This document shows positions 54,587 through 63,789 of a stretch of 64,000 nucleotides of DNA, piece by piece; position 1 is the first letter of the stretch; each line of letters starts with the position of its first letter. The notes beneath the pieces were generated by a model. It worked only from the letters and a program-made list of their open reading frames with translations. It was not told the origin of the DNA and searched no databases. The stretch spans positions 503,802 through 567,801 of the forward strand of contig NZ_UETB01000001.1 of the NCBI RefSeq assembly GCF_900116375.1. The letters are read 5' to 3'. The stretch is from Georgenia satyanarayanai (lineage in GTDB: Bacteria > Actinomycetota > Actinomycetes > Actinomycetales > Actinomycetaceae). Both the position numbers and the translations under genes were made by a program.

Positions 54587-55573
54587 TCACACGTCCTTGC
54601 CGTAGGCCAGCGACCGGCGCGACTCCCGGTAGCCGAGGGCGGTGTACAGGTCCAGGGCACGGTTGGGGTTCTCGACGTCCACGCCGAGATCGGCGCACTC
54701 GATGCCGTCCTCCCGCAGTGCCCGCATGGTCGCCGCCAGCAGGGCGGTGGCCACGCCCGCGCGCCGCCACGGCCGCCGCACCCCCAGCAGGTCGGTCCAT
54801 CCTGCCGAGTAGCCCTGAGCCGCCCAGTCCTGCTCGTAGGCGGAGGTGAGGCTGTAGCCGGCCACCTCCTCGCCGTCGAGCACGACGAAGCTCCACGCGG
54901 GACGGAAGTAGCGCCCGCCCACACTCTGGCGCTCCCAGTTCTCGCGGTCCCGGGGCTCGCTGCCCCAGTGGTCGGCGAAGGCCTCGTTGTGCGCCAGCCG
55001 GACCGCCTCGCTCAGGGACGCCTCGTAGGGCACGAGCTGCAGTCCCTCCCGCAGCGACGGCGCAGGGATGCCGACGTCGAGGGGGCGGGTGAGCTCGAGG
55101 TAGACCCGCAGCCGCCGGAAGCCCGCCCGGTCCAGCAGGCTCTCCGTGGCGGTGAGCCCGTCGTCGACGTTGACGAGCACCCGTCCGGGGCCGGTGGGCC
55201 GCGCGGCGGCGATCTTCTCCCGCCCCAGACGCTCCTGCCAGGCCAGCAGCTCCCGGCCGATGCCGCGGCCGCGCCACTGCGGGTGCACGCCGCCCCAGCA
55301 GAAGGCGCGCACGGTGCGCACGTCACCCGGGAGCACCTGGACGTGCCCGAAGGCGCGGGGGACGCCGTCGTCGTCGATCCCGATGGTGCTGTCGCGGACC
55401 GGGTCCTTCCACGAGCCGTCGAGCAGCTCGTCGTGGAGGTCCTCGGCGGTGTAGCGCTCGGCAGGGTCGTCGGCGGCCTCGATCGCCCGGACGAGCCCGT
55501 GCCAGTTTGGGACGTCCTGCGCGGTGATGGGCCGCCAGCGCAGGCCGGCGACGGGGGCGGGTGAGCTGCTCAT
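54587..55573 (-). CDS. Two-domain GNAT acetyltransferase (paralogue 1)
   Basis: A 328-residue tandem GNAT protein, the layout of mycothiol synthase (MshD). The N-terminal domain has acetyl-CoA loop QWRGRGIGRELL. The C-terminal domain has RRPWRRAGVATALL and ends DVENPNRALDLYTALGY. The block AHNEAFADHWGS links it to the two GNAT genes at 58.3 and 59.4 kb. Substrate is unknown; MshD is possible but this subfamily is usually annotated only as GNAT. TAGCCT lies 7 nt before the ATG. Confidence 0.82.
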   Translation of the reverse strand: MSSSPAPVAGLRWRPITAQDVPNWHGLVRAIEAADDPAERYTAEDLHDELLDGSWKDPVRDSTIGIDDDGVPRAFGHVQVLPGDVRTVRAFCWGGVHPQWRGRGIGRELLAWQERLGREKIAAARPTGPGRVLVNVDDGLTATESLLDRAGFRRLRVYLELTRPLDVGIPAPSLREGLQLVPYEASLSEAVRLAHNEAFADHWGSEPRDRENWERQSVGGRYFRPAWSFVVLDGEEVAGYSLTSAYEQDWAAQGYSAGWTDLLGVRRPWRRAGVATALLAATMRALREDGIECADLGVDVENPNRALDLYTALGYRESRRSLAYGKDV

Positions 55574-55580
55574 GCCGCGG

Positions 55581-55586
55581 AGGCTA
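55581..55586 (-). promoter_or_regulatory. -10 TAGCCT of GNAT paralogue 1
   Basis: On the reverse strand TAGCCT ends 7 nt before ATG 55573. It lies in the 104-bp gap after the DUF7455 gene. Confidence 0.45.
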
Positions 55587-55620
55587 CGGGCCCGGTCCCC
55601 GGCCCGTCACCGGAAATAGC

Positions 55621-55657
55621 GGAAAGCGCCGGCACCCCTGAGGGAGCCGGCGCTTCC
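55621..55657 (-). terminator. Terminator after DUF7455 gene
   Basis: AGCGCCGGC pairs with GCCGGCGCT, with an inner CCC/GGG stem and CTGA loop, 20 nt after the stop on the reverse strand. Confidence 0.75.
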
Positions 55658-55677
55658 GGTCGGTCGTGAAGGACGCG

Positions 55678-55869
55678 TCAGTGGGCGTTGTCCTCGGTGA
55701 GACGGTGCGTCTCGTCCTGGATCGCCGTCGCGACCCCTTCGAGCGCCTCGGCGTGCTTGCGTGCGTGGTGCGCGCAGAAGAGCAGCTCCCCTACGGGCAG
55801 TCCCACACGCACGTACGCCTGGGCGCCGCAGCGGTCACAGCGGTCCTGTGCGGTCAGCGGGGCGGTCAT
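55678..55869 (-). CDS. DUF7455-type small zinc-finger-like protein
   Basis: A 63-residue protein starting MTAPLTAQDRCDRCGAQAYVRV. CDRCGAQA and a downstream CAHHARKH give a CxxC...CxxH set likely to bind zinc. This family is conserved in actinobacteria near the principal sigma factor and topoisomerase genes. I chose ATG 55869, where the family similarity begins; GTG 55881 is also in frame. Function is unknown. Confidence 0.8.
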   Translation of the reverse strand: MTAPLTAQDRCDRCGAQAYVRVGLPVGELLFCAHHARKHAEALEGVATAIQDETHRLTEDNAH

Positions 55870-56074
55870 CGTTGCGTTCACACCTGCATACAACCACGAC
55901 GGCGCGGGAAACTTCCCCGGGACGGGGCCCCGTTCGCTGGCAGCGGACCGGGTGGCGCGGGCTGGTGACACGGGTCACGACGACGGCGCCCCCCCGTCGC
56001 TCCCCGTCACCTCCCCGCGGGGCAACCTTCCGCACGTCCGCGGGTCAGTCCGCGGAAGCGGGGGAAGTCCTTCG

Positions 56075-56080
56075 TATGAT
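56075..56080 (+). promoter_or_regulatory. -10 TATGAT, leaderless start of parE
   Basis: TATGAT ends exactly 6 nt before GTG 56087. The 217 bp upstream to the DUF7455 start form a divergent promoter region with no gene. Confidence 0.65.
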
Positions 56081-56086
56081 CGCCTG

Positions 56087-58222
56087 GTGCCTCCCAAGTC
56101 GACCGCCTCGCCCGCGCAGTACACCGCCCGCCACCTCTCCGTGCTCGAGGGGCTGGAGGCGGTCCGCAAGCGCCCGGGCATGTACATCGGCTCGACGGAC
56201 TCCCGCGGCCTCATGCACTGCCTGTGGGAGGTCATCGACAACGCGGTCGACGAGGCCCTCGAGGGCCACGGCGACGCGATCGACGTCGTCCTCCACCCCG
56301 ACGGCTCCGTGGAGGTCCGCGACAACGGTCGCGGCATCCCGGTCGACACGGTCGACTCAGTCGGGCTGAGCGGCGTGGAGGTCGTCTTCACCAAGCTGCA
56401 CGCCGGCGGCAAGTTCGGTGGCAGCTCCTACGCCGCCTCGGGCGGCCTGCACGGCGTCGGCGCCTCCGTCGTCAACGCCCTGTCCGCGCGGTTGGACGTC
56501 GAGGTCGACCGCGGCGGCAAGACCTACCGGATGACCTTCCACCGCGGCGAGCCCGGCACCTACGACGACCGCGCCGGCGCCGGCCCCGACGCGCCCTTCG
56601 CGCCCTTCACCGACGCGAGCGAGCTCGCCGTCGTGGGCAAGACACCCCGCAGCCGCACCGGAACCCGCGTGCGCTACTGGGCCGATCCACAGATCTTCCC
56701 CTCCACCTCCCAGTTCTCCTACGACGAGCTCGTCACGCGCGCCCGCCAGACGACCTTCCTCGTCCCCGGGCTGACGATCACGGTGCGCGACGAGCGGCGG
56801 CTGCCCGGCACGCCCGGTGCGGACGGCCCGGTCGAGGAGGTGTTCCGGCACGACGGCGGCGTCGTAGACTTCGCCGAGTTCCTCGCCACCGACCCGGCCG
56901 TCTCGGACATCTGGCACCTCACCGGCAGCGGGACCTTCACCGAGACCGTCCAGCAGCTCGACGCCTCCGGCCACCTGCGTCCCCAGGAGGTCGAGCGCAC
57001 CTGCGAGGTCGACATCGCGCTGCGGTGGGGGCAGGGCTACGAGACCGCGGCCCGCTCCTTCGTCAACATCATCGCCACCCCCAAGGGCGGCAGCCACCTC
57101 ACCGGCTTCGAGCAGGGGCTCGTGCGCACCGTTCGCAAGCAGATCGAGGCGAACTCCCGGCGTCTCAAGGTCACCGCCAAGGATCCGAAGATCGAGAAGG
57201 ACGACGTCCTCGCCGGCCTCACCGCCGTCGTCACCGTCCGCCTGCCCGAGCCGCAGTTCGAGGGCCAGACCAAGGAGATCCTCGGGACCGCGCCGGTGCG
57301 CGGCATCGTCGCGAGCGTCGTCGACAAGCAGCTCACCGAGATCCTCACCTCCTCCAAGCGCCACGAGAAGGCGCAGGCCGCCGCGGTCCTGGAGAAGGTC
57401 GTGGGGGAGATGCGGGCGCGAGTCCAGGCACGGCTGACGAAGGAGATCTCGCGCCGCAAGAACGCGCTCGAAAGCTCGCGGCTGCCCGCCAAGCTGGCGG
57501 ACTGCCGCACCGACGACATCGAGCGCTCGGAGCTGTTCATCGTCGAGGGCGACAGCGCCCTGGGCACCGCCAAGCTCGCCCGCTCCAGCGACTTCCAGGC
57601 CCTCCTGCCGATCCGCGGGAAAATCCTCAACGTCCAGAAGGCCTCGCCCGCCGACATCCTGCGCAACGCCGAGGTCGCGTCGATCATCCAGGTCATCGGC
57701 GCCGGCTCCGGGCGCACCTTCGACCTCGACGCCGCCCGCTACGGCAAGGTCATCCTCATGACCGACGCCGACGTCGACGGCGCCCACATCCGCACCCTGC
57801 TCCTCACCCTGTTCTTCCGGTACATGCGCCCGCTCGTGGAGGCCGGCCGGGTTTTCGCGGCCGTGCCACCGCTGCACCGGGTGGAGGTCACCGGTTCGGG
57901 CGGCAAGAAGGGCGAGAAGATCTACACCTACTCCGAGGCGGAGCTCCACCAGCTGCTGCGCAAGCTCGAGCGCCAGGGCAAGCGCTACAAGGAGCCGATC
58001 CAGCGGTACAAGGGCCTGGGGGAGATGGACGCCGACCAGCTCGCCGAGACGACGATGGACCCTGCCCACCGCACGCTGCGACGGGTGAGCATGGCCGACG
58101 CCGAGGCGCTGGCCGAGGCCGAGCGGGTCTTCGAGCTCCTCATGGGCAACGACGTCGCCCCGCGCAAGGACTTCATCGTCGCCGGCGCCGCCCAGATCGA
58201 CCGGGACCGCATCGACGCCTGA
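56087..58222 (+). CDS. parE: Type IIA topoisomerase ATPase subunit (ParE-like, second GyrB)
   Basis: ATPase/TOPRIM subunit, 711 residues. GHKL motifs are EVIDNAVDEALEG, DNGRGIPVD and ASGGLHGVGASVVNAL. The TOPRIM motifs are EGDSALG and TDADVDGAHIRTLLLT, and the QRYKGLGEMD end is complete. It is separate from the dnaA-linked gyrB of actinobacteria, and with the ParC at 61-64 kb forms a topoisomerase IV-like enzyme for decatenation. Such a second pair occurs near hrdB in Streptomyces but is absent from mycobacteria. Confidence 0.93.
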   Translation: MPPKSTASPAQYTARHLSVLEGLEAVRKRPGMYIGSTDSRGLMHCLWEVIDNAVDEALEGHGDAIDVVLHPDGSVEVRDNGRGIPVDTVDSVGLSGVEVVFTKLHAGGKFGGSSYAASGGLHGVGASVVNALSARLDVEVDRGGKTYRMTFHRGEPGTYDDRAGAGPDAPFAPFTDASELAVVGKTPRSRTGTRVRYWADPQIFPSTSQFSYDELVTRARQTTFLVPGLTITVRDERRLPGTPGADGPVEEVFRHDGGVVDFAEFLATDPAVSDIWHLTGSGTFTETVQQLDASGHLRPQEVERTCEVDIALRWGQGYETAARSFVNIIATPKGGSHLTGFEQGLVRTVRKQIEANSRRLKVTAKDPKIEKDDVLAGLTAVVTVRLPEPQFEGQTKEILGTAPVRGIVASVVDKQLTEILTSSKRHEKAQAAAVLEKVVGEMRARVQARLTKEISRRKNALESSRLPAKLADCRTDDIERSELFIVEGDSALGTAKLARSSDFQALLPIRGKILNVQKASPADILRNAEVASIIQVIGAGSGRTFDLDAARYGKVILMTDADVDGAHIRTLLLTLFFRYMRPLVEAGRVFAAVPPLHRVEVTGSGGKKGEKIYTYSEAELHQLLRKLERQGKRYKEPIQRYKGLGEMDADQLAETTMDPAHRTLRRVSMADAEALAEAERVFELLMGNDVAPRKDFIVAGAAQIDRDRIDA

Positions 58223-58256
58223 GGTGTCCCGTCCCGACCACCACCGCCGCGCACTC

Positions 58257-58262
58257 TAGGAT
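58257..58262 (+). promoter_or_regulatory. -10 TAGGAT, leaderless start
   Basis: TAGGAT ends exactly 6 nt before ATG 58269. Confidence 0.6.
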
Positions 58263-58268
58263 TCCGAC

Positions 58269-59288
58269 ATGCCCGACACCCTTCCCGACCGCGCCGCCCC
58301 GCCGGCCCAGGCCACTCTGCCCGCCCCCCACCTCGGCCTCACCTGGCGGCCGCTGACGACCGACGACGTCGACCTCGTCCTCGCGCTCATCGAGCGCTGC
58401 GAGGCCGTCGACCAGCCCGTGCTGCGTACGGCGCGGGCGCAGGTGGAGGAGGTCCTCGGACGCCCGGGGACCGGCATGAAGGCCGACAGCCTGGGGGGCC
58501 TGGACAGCTCCGGCGAGCTGCGCGCCGCGGCCTTCGTCCACGCGCCGCTCGGTGATGAGACCCACGCCAGGGTGTTCATCAGCGCGTCGGTGGACCCGTC
58601 GTGGCGCGAGCGCGGCATCGGCCGCGCCCTGCTCACCTGGCAGGACGACCGCGCCCGCCAGGTGCTCGCCACGCTCGACCCCAGCCTTCCCGGCCGCATC
58701 GCCGCCTACGTCGACGAGGACCTCGAGGACCGCCGTCGCCTCTACGCCGCGGCCGGGTTCAGCCCCAAGCGCACGTTCCGCGAGATGCGGCTGCGGCTCA
58801 CTGAGCCGCCGGTCGCCGTCGACGTCCCCGAGGGCTACGAGATCCGGCAGTGGAGCCCCGAGATCGACGACGCCGTCCGCGAGGCCCACAACGAGGCGTT
58901 CCGCGACCACTGGGGCTCCCAGCCCGTCGCGGAGTCCACCTGGGCTGCCTCGCACCGCTCGCTCGAGTCGGCCTGGAGCGTGGTCGCCGTCCACCTCGAG
59001 ACCGGCGACGTCGCGGGCTACGCGCTGACGGCCCGCCACGAGCACCAGTGGCAGGCGCTGGGCCACACCGAGGGCTACACCGAGCTCCTCGGCGTGCTGC
59101 GCCCGCACCGCGGCTCGGGCGTGGCCCGTGCGCTGCTCTCCGCCGTCCTCACCGCGCTGTACCGCGACGGCATCGAGGTGGCGGCCCTCGACGTCGACAT
59201 GGAGAACCCCTCGGGGGCGCACCGCTTCTACGAGCGCATGGGGTACGAGCCGCAGGGCGCCCGGATCCTCTACACGATCGAGGTGTGA
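58269..59288 (+). CDS. Two-domain GNAT acetyltransferase (paralogue 2)
   Basis: A 339-residue tandem GNAT. N-terminal acetyl-CoA loop SWRERGIGRALL, C-terminal loop HRGSGVARALL, and AHNEAFRDHWGS shared with paralogues 1 and 3. GYTELLGV and MENPSGAHRFYERMGY close the second domain. Starts 46 nt after parE with its own -10 hexamer. It may acetylate a small molecule; nothing in context identifies it. Confidence 0.82.
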   Translation: MPDTLPDRAAPPAQATLPAPHLGLTWRPLTTDDVDLVLALIERCEAVDQPVLRTARAQVEEVLGRPGTGMKADSLGGLDSSGELRAAAFVHAPLGDETHARVFISASVDPSWRERGIGRALLTWQDDRARQVLATLDPSLPGRIAAYVDEDLEDRRRLYAAAGFSPKRTFREMRLRLTEPPVAVDVPEGYEIRQWSPEIDDAVREAHNEAFRDHWGSQPVAESTWAASHRSLESAWSVVAVHLETGDVAGYALTARHEHQWQALGHTEGYTELLGVLRPHRGSGVARALLSAVLTALYRDGIEVAALDVDMENPSGAHRFYERMGYEPQGARILYTIEV

Positions 59289-59337
59289 CGCGTCCCGCTC
59301 GGCGGTGCCGCCGGTAGGCCGCGACGCGGTGAGCACG

Positions 59338-59343
59338 TATCGT
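59338..59343 (+). promoter_or_regulatory. -10 TATCGT, leaderless start
   Basis: TATCGT ends exactly 6 nt before ATG 59350. This favours that ATG over the in-frame GTG at 59329, which would place the hexamer inside the gene. Confidence 0.55.
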
Positions 59344-59349
59344 CGGACC

Positions 59350-60384
59350 ATGCTCGAGGACTACGACGGCGCCACCCGCGCCCCGGCGCCCGGCGCGGGC
59401 GGGACCGGCGTCGAGCTGCCGCAGGGGCACGGCCTGCGGTGGCAGTGGCTGACCGTGGAGAGCAACGCCGCGCTCGTCGAGCTCCTCGCCCGCATCGAGG
59501 AGCACGACGACCCGCCCTACCGGACCACCCTCGAGGAGTCCGCGGAGACCTTCGTCGCGGTGGGCGCGGACGCCGGCAACGCCAAGGTCATCGGCATCGA
59601 CGCCGACGGCGTGCCCCGCGCCTACGCGATCGTGCGGGTGCGCCCCACGGCCGGCACCTACCGGGCCCTGTGCGACGGCGGGGTCGACCCGGCGTGGCGC
59701 AGCCACGGCATCGGCGCGACCCTGCTGGGCTGGCAGCTGCGCGCCGCCCGCACCATCCTCGACGCCGCCGGGCAGGACAACGCCCTGGCCGTCGTCCACG
59801 TCGAGGACAACATGACCCATGCCCAGACGATGCTGCGCCTGGCAGGCTTCGTGCCCACCCGCTGGTACACCGAGATGCGCCGGGACCTCGCGCTGCCGCT
59901 GCCCGAGGTCCAGCCCAAGGGCAAGGTGACCATCGAGCCGTGGGACCCGGCCCTGGACGACGCCGTGCGCCGCGCACACAACGACGCCTTCAAGGACCAG
60001 TGGGGCGGGGAGCAGCACACCGCCGAGACCTGGCTCCAGGGCCGGACGTACTTCGCGCCGCAGTGGAGCTTCATCGCCCTGGACCGCACGAGTGACCGTG
60101 CCCGCGTGGCCGGCTACCTCATGTCCGGGCGCTACGAGGGCGACTGGGAGGCGCAGGGCTGGACCGAGGGCTACACCGAGATCCTCGGCGTCCGCGAGGA
60201 GTGGCGCGGGATGCGGGTGGCCACGGCGCTCCTCGTCACCGCGATGCGCGCCTACGCTGCCGACGGCATGGAGTACGCGGGCCTCGGCGTCGACTCGCCC
60301 GCCCCCGACGGCGACTTCGGACTGTTCGGCCAGCTCGGCTACGAGCCCACCCGCCACTCCCTGATGTTCACCCGCGCAGTCTGA
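59350..60384 (+). CDS. Two-domain GNAT acetyltransferase (paralogue 3)
   Basis: A 344-residue tandem GNAT following paralogue 2 by 61 nt. N-terminal loop AWRSHGIGATLL fits a working acetyl-CoA site. The second-domain loop EWRGMRVATALL lacks the usual Gly-x-Gly (MRVA where GVA is found in the others), so that domain may not bind acetyl-CoA well. AHNDAFKDQWGG and GYTEILGV identify the subfamily. Downstream lies the large family A repeat array. Confidence 0.8.
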   Translation: MLEDYDGATRAPAPGAGGTGVELPQGHGLRWQWLTVESNAALVELLARIEEHDDPPYRTTLEESAETFVAVGADAGNAKVIGIDADGVPRAYAIVRVRPTAGTYRALCDGGVDPAWRSHGIGATLLGWQLRAARTILDAAGQDNALAVVHVEDNMTHAQTMLRLAGFVPTRWYTEMRRDLALPLPEVQPKGKVTIEPWDPALDDAVRRAHNDAFKDQWGGEQHTAETWLQGRTYFAPQWSFIALDRTSDRARVAGYLMSGRYEGDWEAQGWTEGYTEILGVREEWRGMRVATALLVTAMRAYAADGMEYAGLGVDSPAPDGDFGLFGQLGYEPTRHSLMFTRAV

Positions 60385-60416
60385 TCCAGCCCGGCCGCGG
60401 CCCGGTCCCCTCCCTC

Positions 60417-60617
60417 GCCGACAGCTGAGTTGTTACCAGCCCGTCGCGCCGACAGACCACGTCCCGCCGACCGCGCCCGGCGCGCCGACAGCTGAGTTGT
60501 TACCAGTCCGTCGCGCGCCGACTGAGCCCGTCGCGCGCCGACAGCTGAGTTGTTACCAGCCCGTCGCGCGCCGACAGCGCCCGTCGCGCCGACAGCTGAG
60601 TTGTTACCAGCCCGTCG
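60417..60617 (+). repeat. Family A repeat block, left: four copies
   Basis: A 30-bp unit (GCCGACAGCTGAGTTGTTAC then CAGYCCGTCG) occurs at 60417-60446, 60484-60513, 60537-60566 and 60588-60617, with starts 67, 53 and 51 bp apart. The copies differ at one position (C or T). Spacers are short, CG-rich and unlike each other in length, and include GCCGACAG or GCCGACTG partial copies. Confidence 0.9.
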
Positions 60618-60901
60618 AGTCCGCGGGGGCGGGGGCGGCCGCGTCGCGGCCGTAGGCTGGCGAGCGCGCACCGACTTCCGTCGGCCCCGTTCTCATCAGC
60701 CGACAGCTGGATCTGCGCTCCCGCGCCGTCACGCCGACCGGGCACCTGCGACCGTCGGCGGTCCCGCTCCCCGCCGTTCCCGACTGGGCCACGACCGACG
60801 AGCCGACGCCGACGGGTGTGTCGGAACCGGTGCCCGTCGGTTGAGCGGCGAGGCGACGCGCGGAAACGCGGCTGTCGGCGGATTCCGGTTGTCGATGACA
60901 C

Positions 60902-61141
60902 GTAACAACTCAGCTGTCGGCGCACGCACGCGTGACACTCGGCTGTCGGCGCGAGTAACAACTCAGCTGTCGGCGCACACGTGACTGCTCGGCTGTCGGT
61001 GCGAGTAACAACTCGGCTGTCGGCGCGAGTAACAACTCAGCTGTCGGCGCACATGTGACTGCTCGGCTGTCGGCGGATTCTGGCTGTCGATGACACGTAA
61101 CAACTCAGCTGTCGGCGCGAGTAACAACTCAGCTGTCGGCG
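60902..61141 (-). repeat. Family A repeat block, right: six close and three degenerate copies
   Basis: GTAACAACTCAGCTGTCGGC plus G starts at 60902, 60955, 61005 (one change), 61029, 61097 and 61121. GTGAC-type degenerate copies start at 60932, 60981 and 61055. This is the exact reverse complement of the left-block unit. A larger segment of about 54 bp around GGATTC..TGTCGATGACAC is duplicated at 60870-60923 and 61066-61118, showing local duplication. Confidence 0.9.
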
Positions 61142-61243
61142 ATGGGGGAGGATCCGCTGTTGGCGCGGGGGAGGGCTCGGCTGGCGGGGCTGGGCGAGAG
61201 CTCCGCTGTGGGCGAGAGGTGGGCTGTGGGCGGGTGAGCGGGG

Positions 61244-63700
61244 TCAGCCGATGGCGGCGACCGGGGCGGGGAGGGGGCGGCCGGAGCCGTCGCGGCGCTC
61301 GTCGACCTCGGGCAGGTCGACCGGCTGCCCGCCCGAGCCCACCGCGCGGATCGGCTCGAGACCGACCCACGCCGTCGTCAGAGCGTCCTCACCGCGCAGG
61401 AAGCGCTGCGCGCGGACGCCGCCGGTGGCGCGGCCCTTCCCGGGGAAGCGGTCGAACGGCGTGACCTTCGCGCTTCCCGGCACCGTGCCCGGCAGCGCCG
61501 TGGAGGACCCGGCGACGGTGACGACGAGGCTGCGGGAGACGTCGTCGGGGTGGACGACGCCAAAACCGACGACGCGCGCGTCCTCGGGCATCTTGATCCC
61601 GGCCATGCCGCCCGCGCCGCGCCCCTGGGGGCGCACGGCGGAGGCGGCGAAGTGGAGCAGGTGCGCCTCGGTCGTCACGAGGACGAGGCGGTGCTCGTCG
61701 GGCGCGTGCGCGGCCCCGACGACGGCGTCGCCCGGCTTGAGGGAGACGACTTCCCACGCGTCGCCCTTGCCGGGGCGGTCGGTGGGGCTGACACGCTTGA
61801 CCGTGCCACCGGCGGTGGCCAGGGCGAGGGGCGGGGCGTCGTCGTCCAGGCGGGTCAGGCCCACCACCCGCTCACCGGGCTCGAGCTGGAGGAGCTCGCC
61901 GATGGGGGCGCCGCCGGAGAGGCCCGGCGCGGAGTCGGTGGGCGGCAGCGCGGGGGCGTCGAGGACCGACAGCCGCACGCACCGGCCGCTGCTCAGCACG
62001 ACCCCGACGTCGCCGCGGGTGCGGGCGGGCACGGCGGAGGCGATGGCGTCGTGGGCCACGCGCGGACCCAGGCGCGGGGGCTCCTGCGCGCTGCGGGCGA
62101 GCAGCCCCGTGCCGGACAGCGCGACCCAGCAGGGCTCGTCGGGGATCTCGAGCGGCACGCTCGTCCCGGTGCGGCGCGCGGAGGCGGCGGAACCGGTGGC
62201 CGGGCCGCCGGCATGCTCGAGGAGCACCGTGCGACGCGGGGTGCCGTGCGTGGCGGCGACCTCGGCGAGCTCGTCGCTGACGACCGTCCGCAGGAGCGCC
62301 TCGTCGGCGAGGATCGCGCGCAGCTCCTCGATCTCGCGGGCCAGCGCGTCACGCTCGGCCTCGAGCTCGAGGCGGGAGAACTTCGTCAGGCGGCGCAGGC
62401 GCAGCGCGAGGATGTAGTCGGCCTGCGGCTCGGACAGGTCGAACACCATCATGAGCCGCTCGCGGGCGGCGTCGGCGTCGTCGGAGGAGCGGATGACGGC
62501 GATGACCTCGTCGATGTCCGCGATCGCGACGAGCAGGCCGGCCACGAGGTGGGCGCGCTCGATGCGCTTGGCGAGCCGGTGCTCGGTGCGGCGGCGCACC
62601 ACCTGCAGGCGGTGCTGGACGTAGACCGACAGCAGCTCGCGCAGGCCCAGGGTCTGCGGCTGCCCGTCCACGAGCGCGACGTTGTTGATGCCGAAGGAGT
62701 CCTCCATCGGCGTGAAGCGGTAGAGCTGCTCGAGGACGGCCTCGGGGTTGAAGGCGTTCTTGATCTCGATGACCAGCCGCAGCCCGTGCGCGCGGTCGGT
62801 GTAGTCGGCGACGTCCGAGATGCCCTGGAGCTTCTTGGCGTCCACCGCCTCCTTGATCTTCTCGATGACCCGCTCCGGGCCCACCTGGTAGGGCAGCTCG
62901 GTGACGACGATGGCCTTGCGGCGCGCAGTGACGTTCTCCAGGTGCGTGGTCGCGCGGGTGCGGAAGGACCCGCGACCGGTCGCGTAGGCGTCCCGGATCC
63001 CGTCCAGGCCGACGATCTTGCCGCCCGAGGGCAGGTCCGGTCCCGGCACGAAGCGCATGAGCTCCTCGAGCGTCGCGTCCGGCTGGGCGATGAGGTGGCG
63101 CGCGGCGGCGACGACCTCGACGAGGTTGTGCGGCGGCATGTTCGTGGCCATGCCGACGGCGATGCCCGAGGCGCCGTTGACGAGCAGGTTCGGCATCGCG
63201 GCCGGCAGCACCGAGGGCTGGGTGAGCTGGTTGTCGTAGTTGGGGACGAAGTCGACGACGTCCTCGTCCAGCCCCGCGGTCATGAGCAGCGCCGCCGGGG
63301 TGAGGCGCGCCTCGGTGTACCGCGGTGCCGCCGGGCCGTCGTCGAGGGACCCGAAGTTGCCGTGCCCGTCGACGAGCGGCACCCGCAGCGAGAACGCCTG
63401 CGCCAGGCGGACGAGCGCGTCGTAGATCGCGGTGTCACCGTGGGGGTGGAGCTTGCCCATGACCTCACCGACGACGCGCGCCGACTTCACGTGCCCGCGG
63501 TCCGGACGCAGCCCCATGTCGTCCATCTGGAAGAGGATCCGCCGCTGCACGGGCTTGAGCCCGTCCCGCGCGTCGGGCAGCGCGCGGGAGTAGATCACCG
63601 AGTAGGCGTACTCGAGGAAGGAGCCCTGCATCTCGCTGGAGACGTCGATGTCGACGACTCGCGACGGCACGGGCGGCGGAGGGGTGCTGCGGCGTGGCAT
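61244..63700 (-). CDS. parC: Type IIA topoisomerase DNA-cleavage subunit (ParC-like, second GyrA)
   Basis: DNA breakage-reunion subunit, 818 residues. The active-site Tyr is in [16 protein letters not shown]. The quinolone-determining region [19 protein letters not shown] has Asp and Ala where drug-sensitive GyrA has Ser. The C-terminal beta-pinwheel region from about 500 is present but I see no canonical GyrA box, fitting decatenation rather than supercoiling. Partner of the ParE gene at 56-58 kb, on the opposite strand and separated from it by two GNAT genes and the repeat array. Confidence 0.92.
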   Translation of the reverse strand: MPRRSTPPPPVPSRVVDIDVSSEMQGSFLEYAYSVIYSRALPDARDGLKPVQRRILFQMDDMGLRPDRGHVKSARVVGEVMGKLHPHGDTAIYDALVRLAQAFSLRVPLVDGHGNFGSLDDGPAAPRYTEARLTPAALLMTAGLDEDVVDFVPNYDNQLTQPSVLPAAMPNLLVNGASGIAVGMATNMPPHNLVEVVAAARHLIAQPDATLEELMRFVPGPDLPSGGKIVGLDGIRDAYATGRGSFRTRATTHLENVTARRKAIVVTELPYQVGPERVIEKIKEAVDAKKLQGISDVADYTDRAHGLRLVIEIKNAFNPEAVLEQLYRFTPMEDSFGINNVALVDGQPQTLGLRELLSVYVQHRLQVVRRRTEHRLAKRIERAHLVAGLLVAIADIDEVIAVIRSSDDADAARERLMMVFDLSEPQADYILALRLRRLTKFSRLELEAERDALAREIEELRAILADEALLRTVVSDELAEVAATHGTPRRTVLLEHAGGPATGSAASARRTGTSVPLEIPDEPCWVALSGTGLLARSAQEPPRLGPRVAHDAIASAVPARTRGDVGVVLSSGRCVRLSVLDAPALPPTDSAPGLSGGAPIGELLQLEPGERVVGLTRLDDDAPPLALATAGGTVKRVSPTDRPGKGDAWEVVSLKPGDAVVGAAHAPDEHRLVLVTTEAHLLHFAASAVRPQGRGAGGMAGIKMPEDARVVGFGVVHPDDVSRSLVVTVAGSSTALPGTVPGSAKVTPFDRFPGKGRATGGVRAQRFLRGEDALTTAWVGLEPIRAVGSGGQPVDLPEVDERRDGSGRPLPAPVAAIG

Positions 63701-63706
63701 GGGGCC

Positions 63707-63712
63707 ATTGTC
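63707..63712 (-). promoter_or_regulatory. Possible -10 GACAAT of parC
   Basis: On the reverse strand GACAAT ends 6 nt before ATG 63700. It departs from TANNNT at the first base, so support is mainly the spacing. Confidence 0.4.
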
Positions 63713-63777
63713 CCCGACACGGGCGCCGGTCGGCGCAGCCTGCCCGCCGTGTCCGGGCTCCACCAGAGCCAGACCGG

Positions 63778-63783
63778 TAGGTT
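63778..63783 (+). promoter_or_regulatory. -10 TAGGTT before the last gene
   Basis: TAGGTT ends 6 nt before ATG 63790; the 6-nt gap itself reads GGGAGG, which could also serve as a ribosome site if transcription starts further upstream. Confidence 0.45.
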
Positions 63784-63789
63784 GGGAGG

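Larger units (their letters stand above)
60385..61243. other. 859-bp convergent intergenic region made largely of repeats
   Basis: The region between GNAT paralogue 3 and parC holds two opposed blocks of family A repeats flanking about 284 bp (60618-60901) of GC-rich sequence without a recognisable gene. Open frames across it run through repeats in all directions and have biased composition, so I call no gene. Past 61141, decayed fragments such as GGATCCGCTGTTGGCGCG and GGGCTCGGCTGGCGGGG continue to about 61230. Confidence 0.8.

Noticed and set aside
60417-61141. CRISPR array
   Set aside because: Copies occur in both orientations, spacers vary from about 3 to 40 bp and share partial repeats, and there are no cas genes.
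60500-61464. Open reading frames of 124-153 residues across the repeat region
   Set aside because: They run through repeats on both strands, have repeat-driven composition, no ribosome site and overlap parC or each other.
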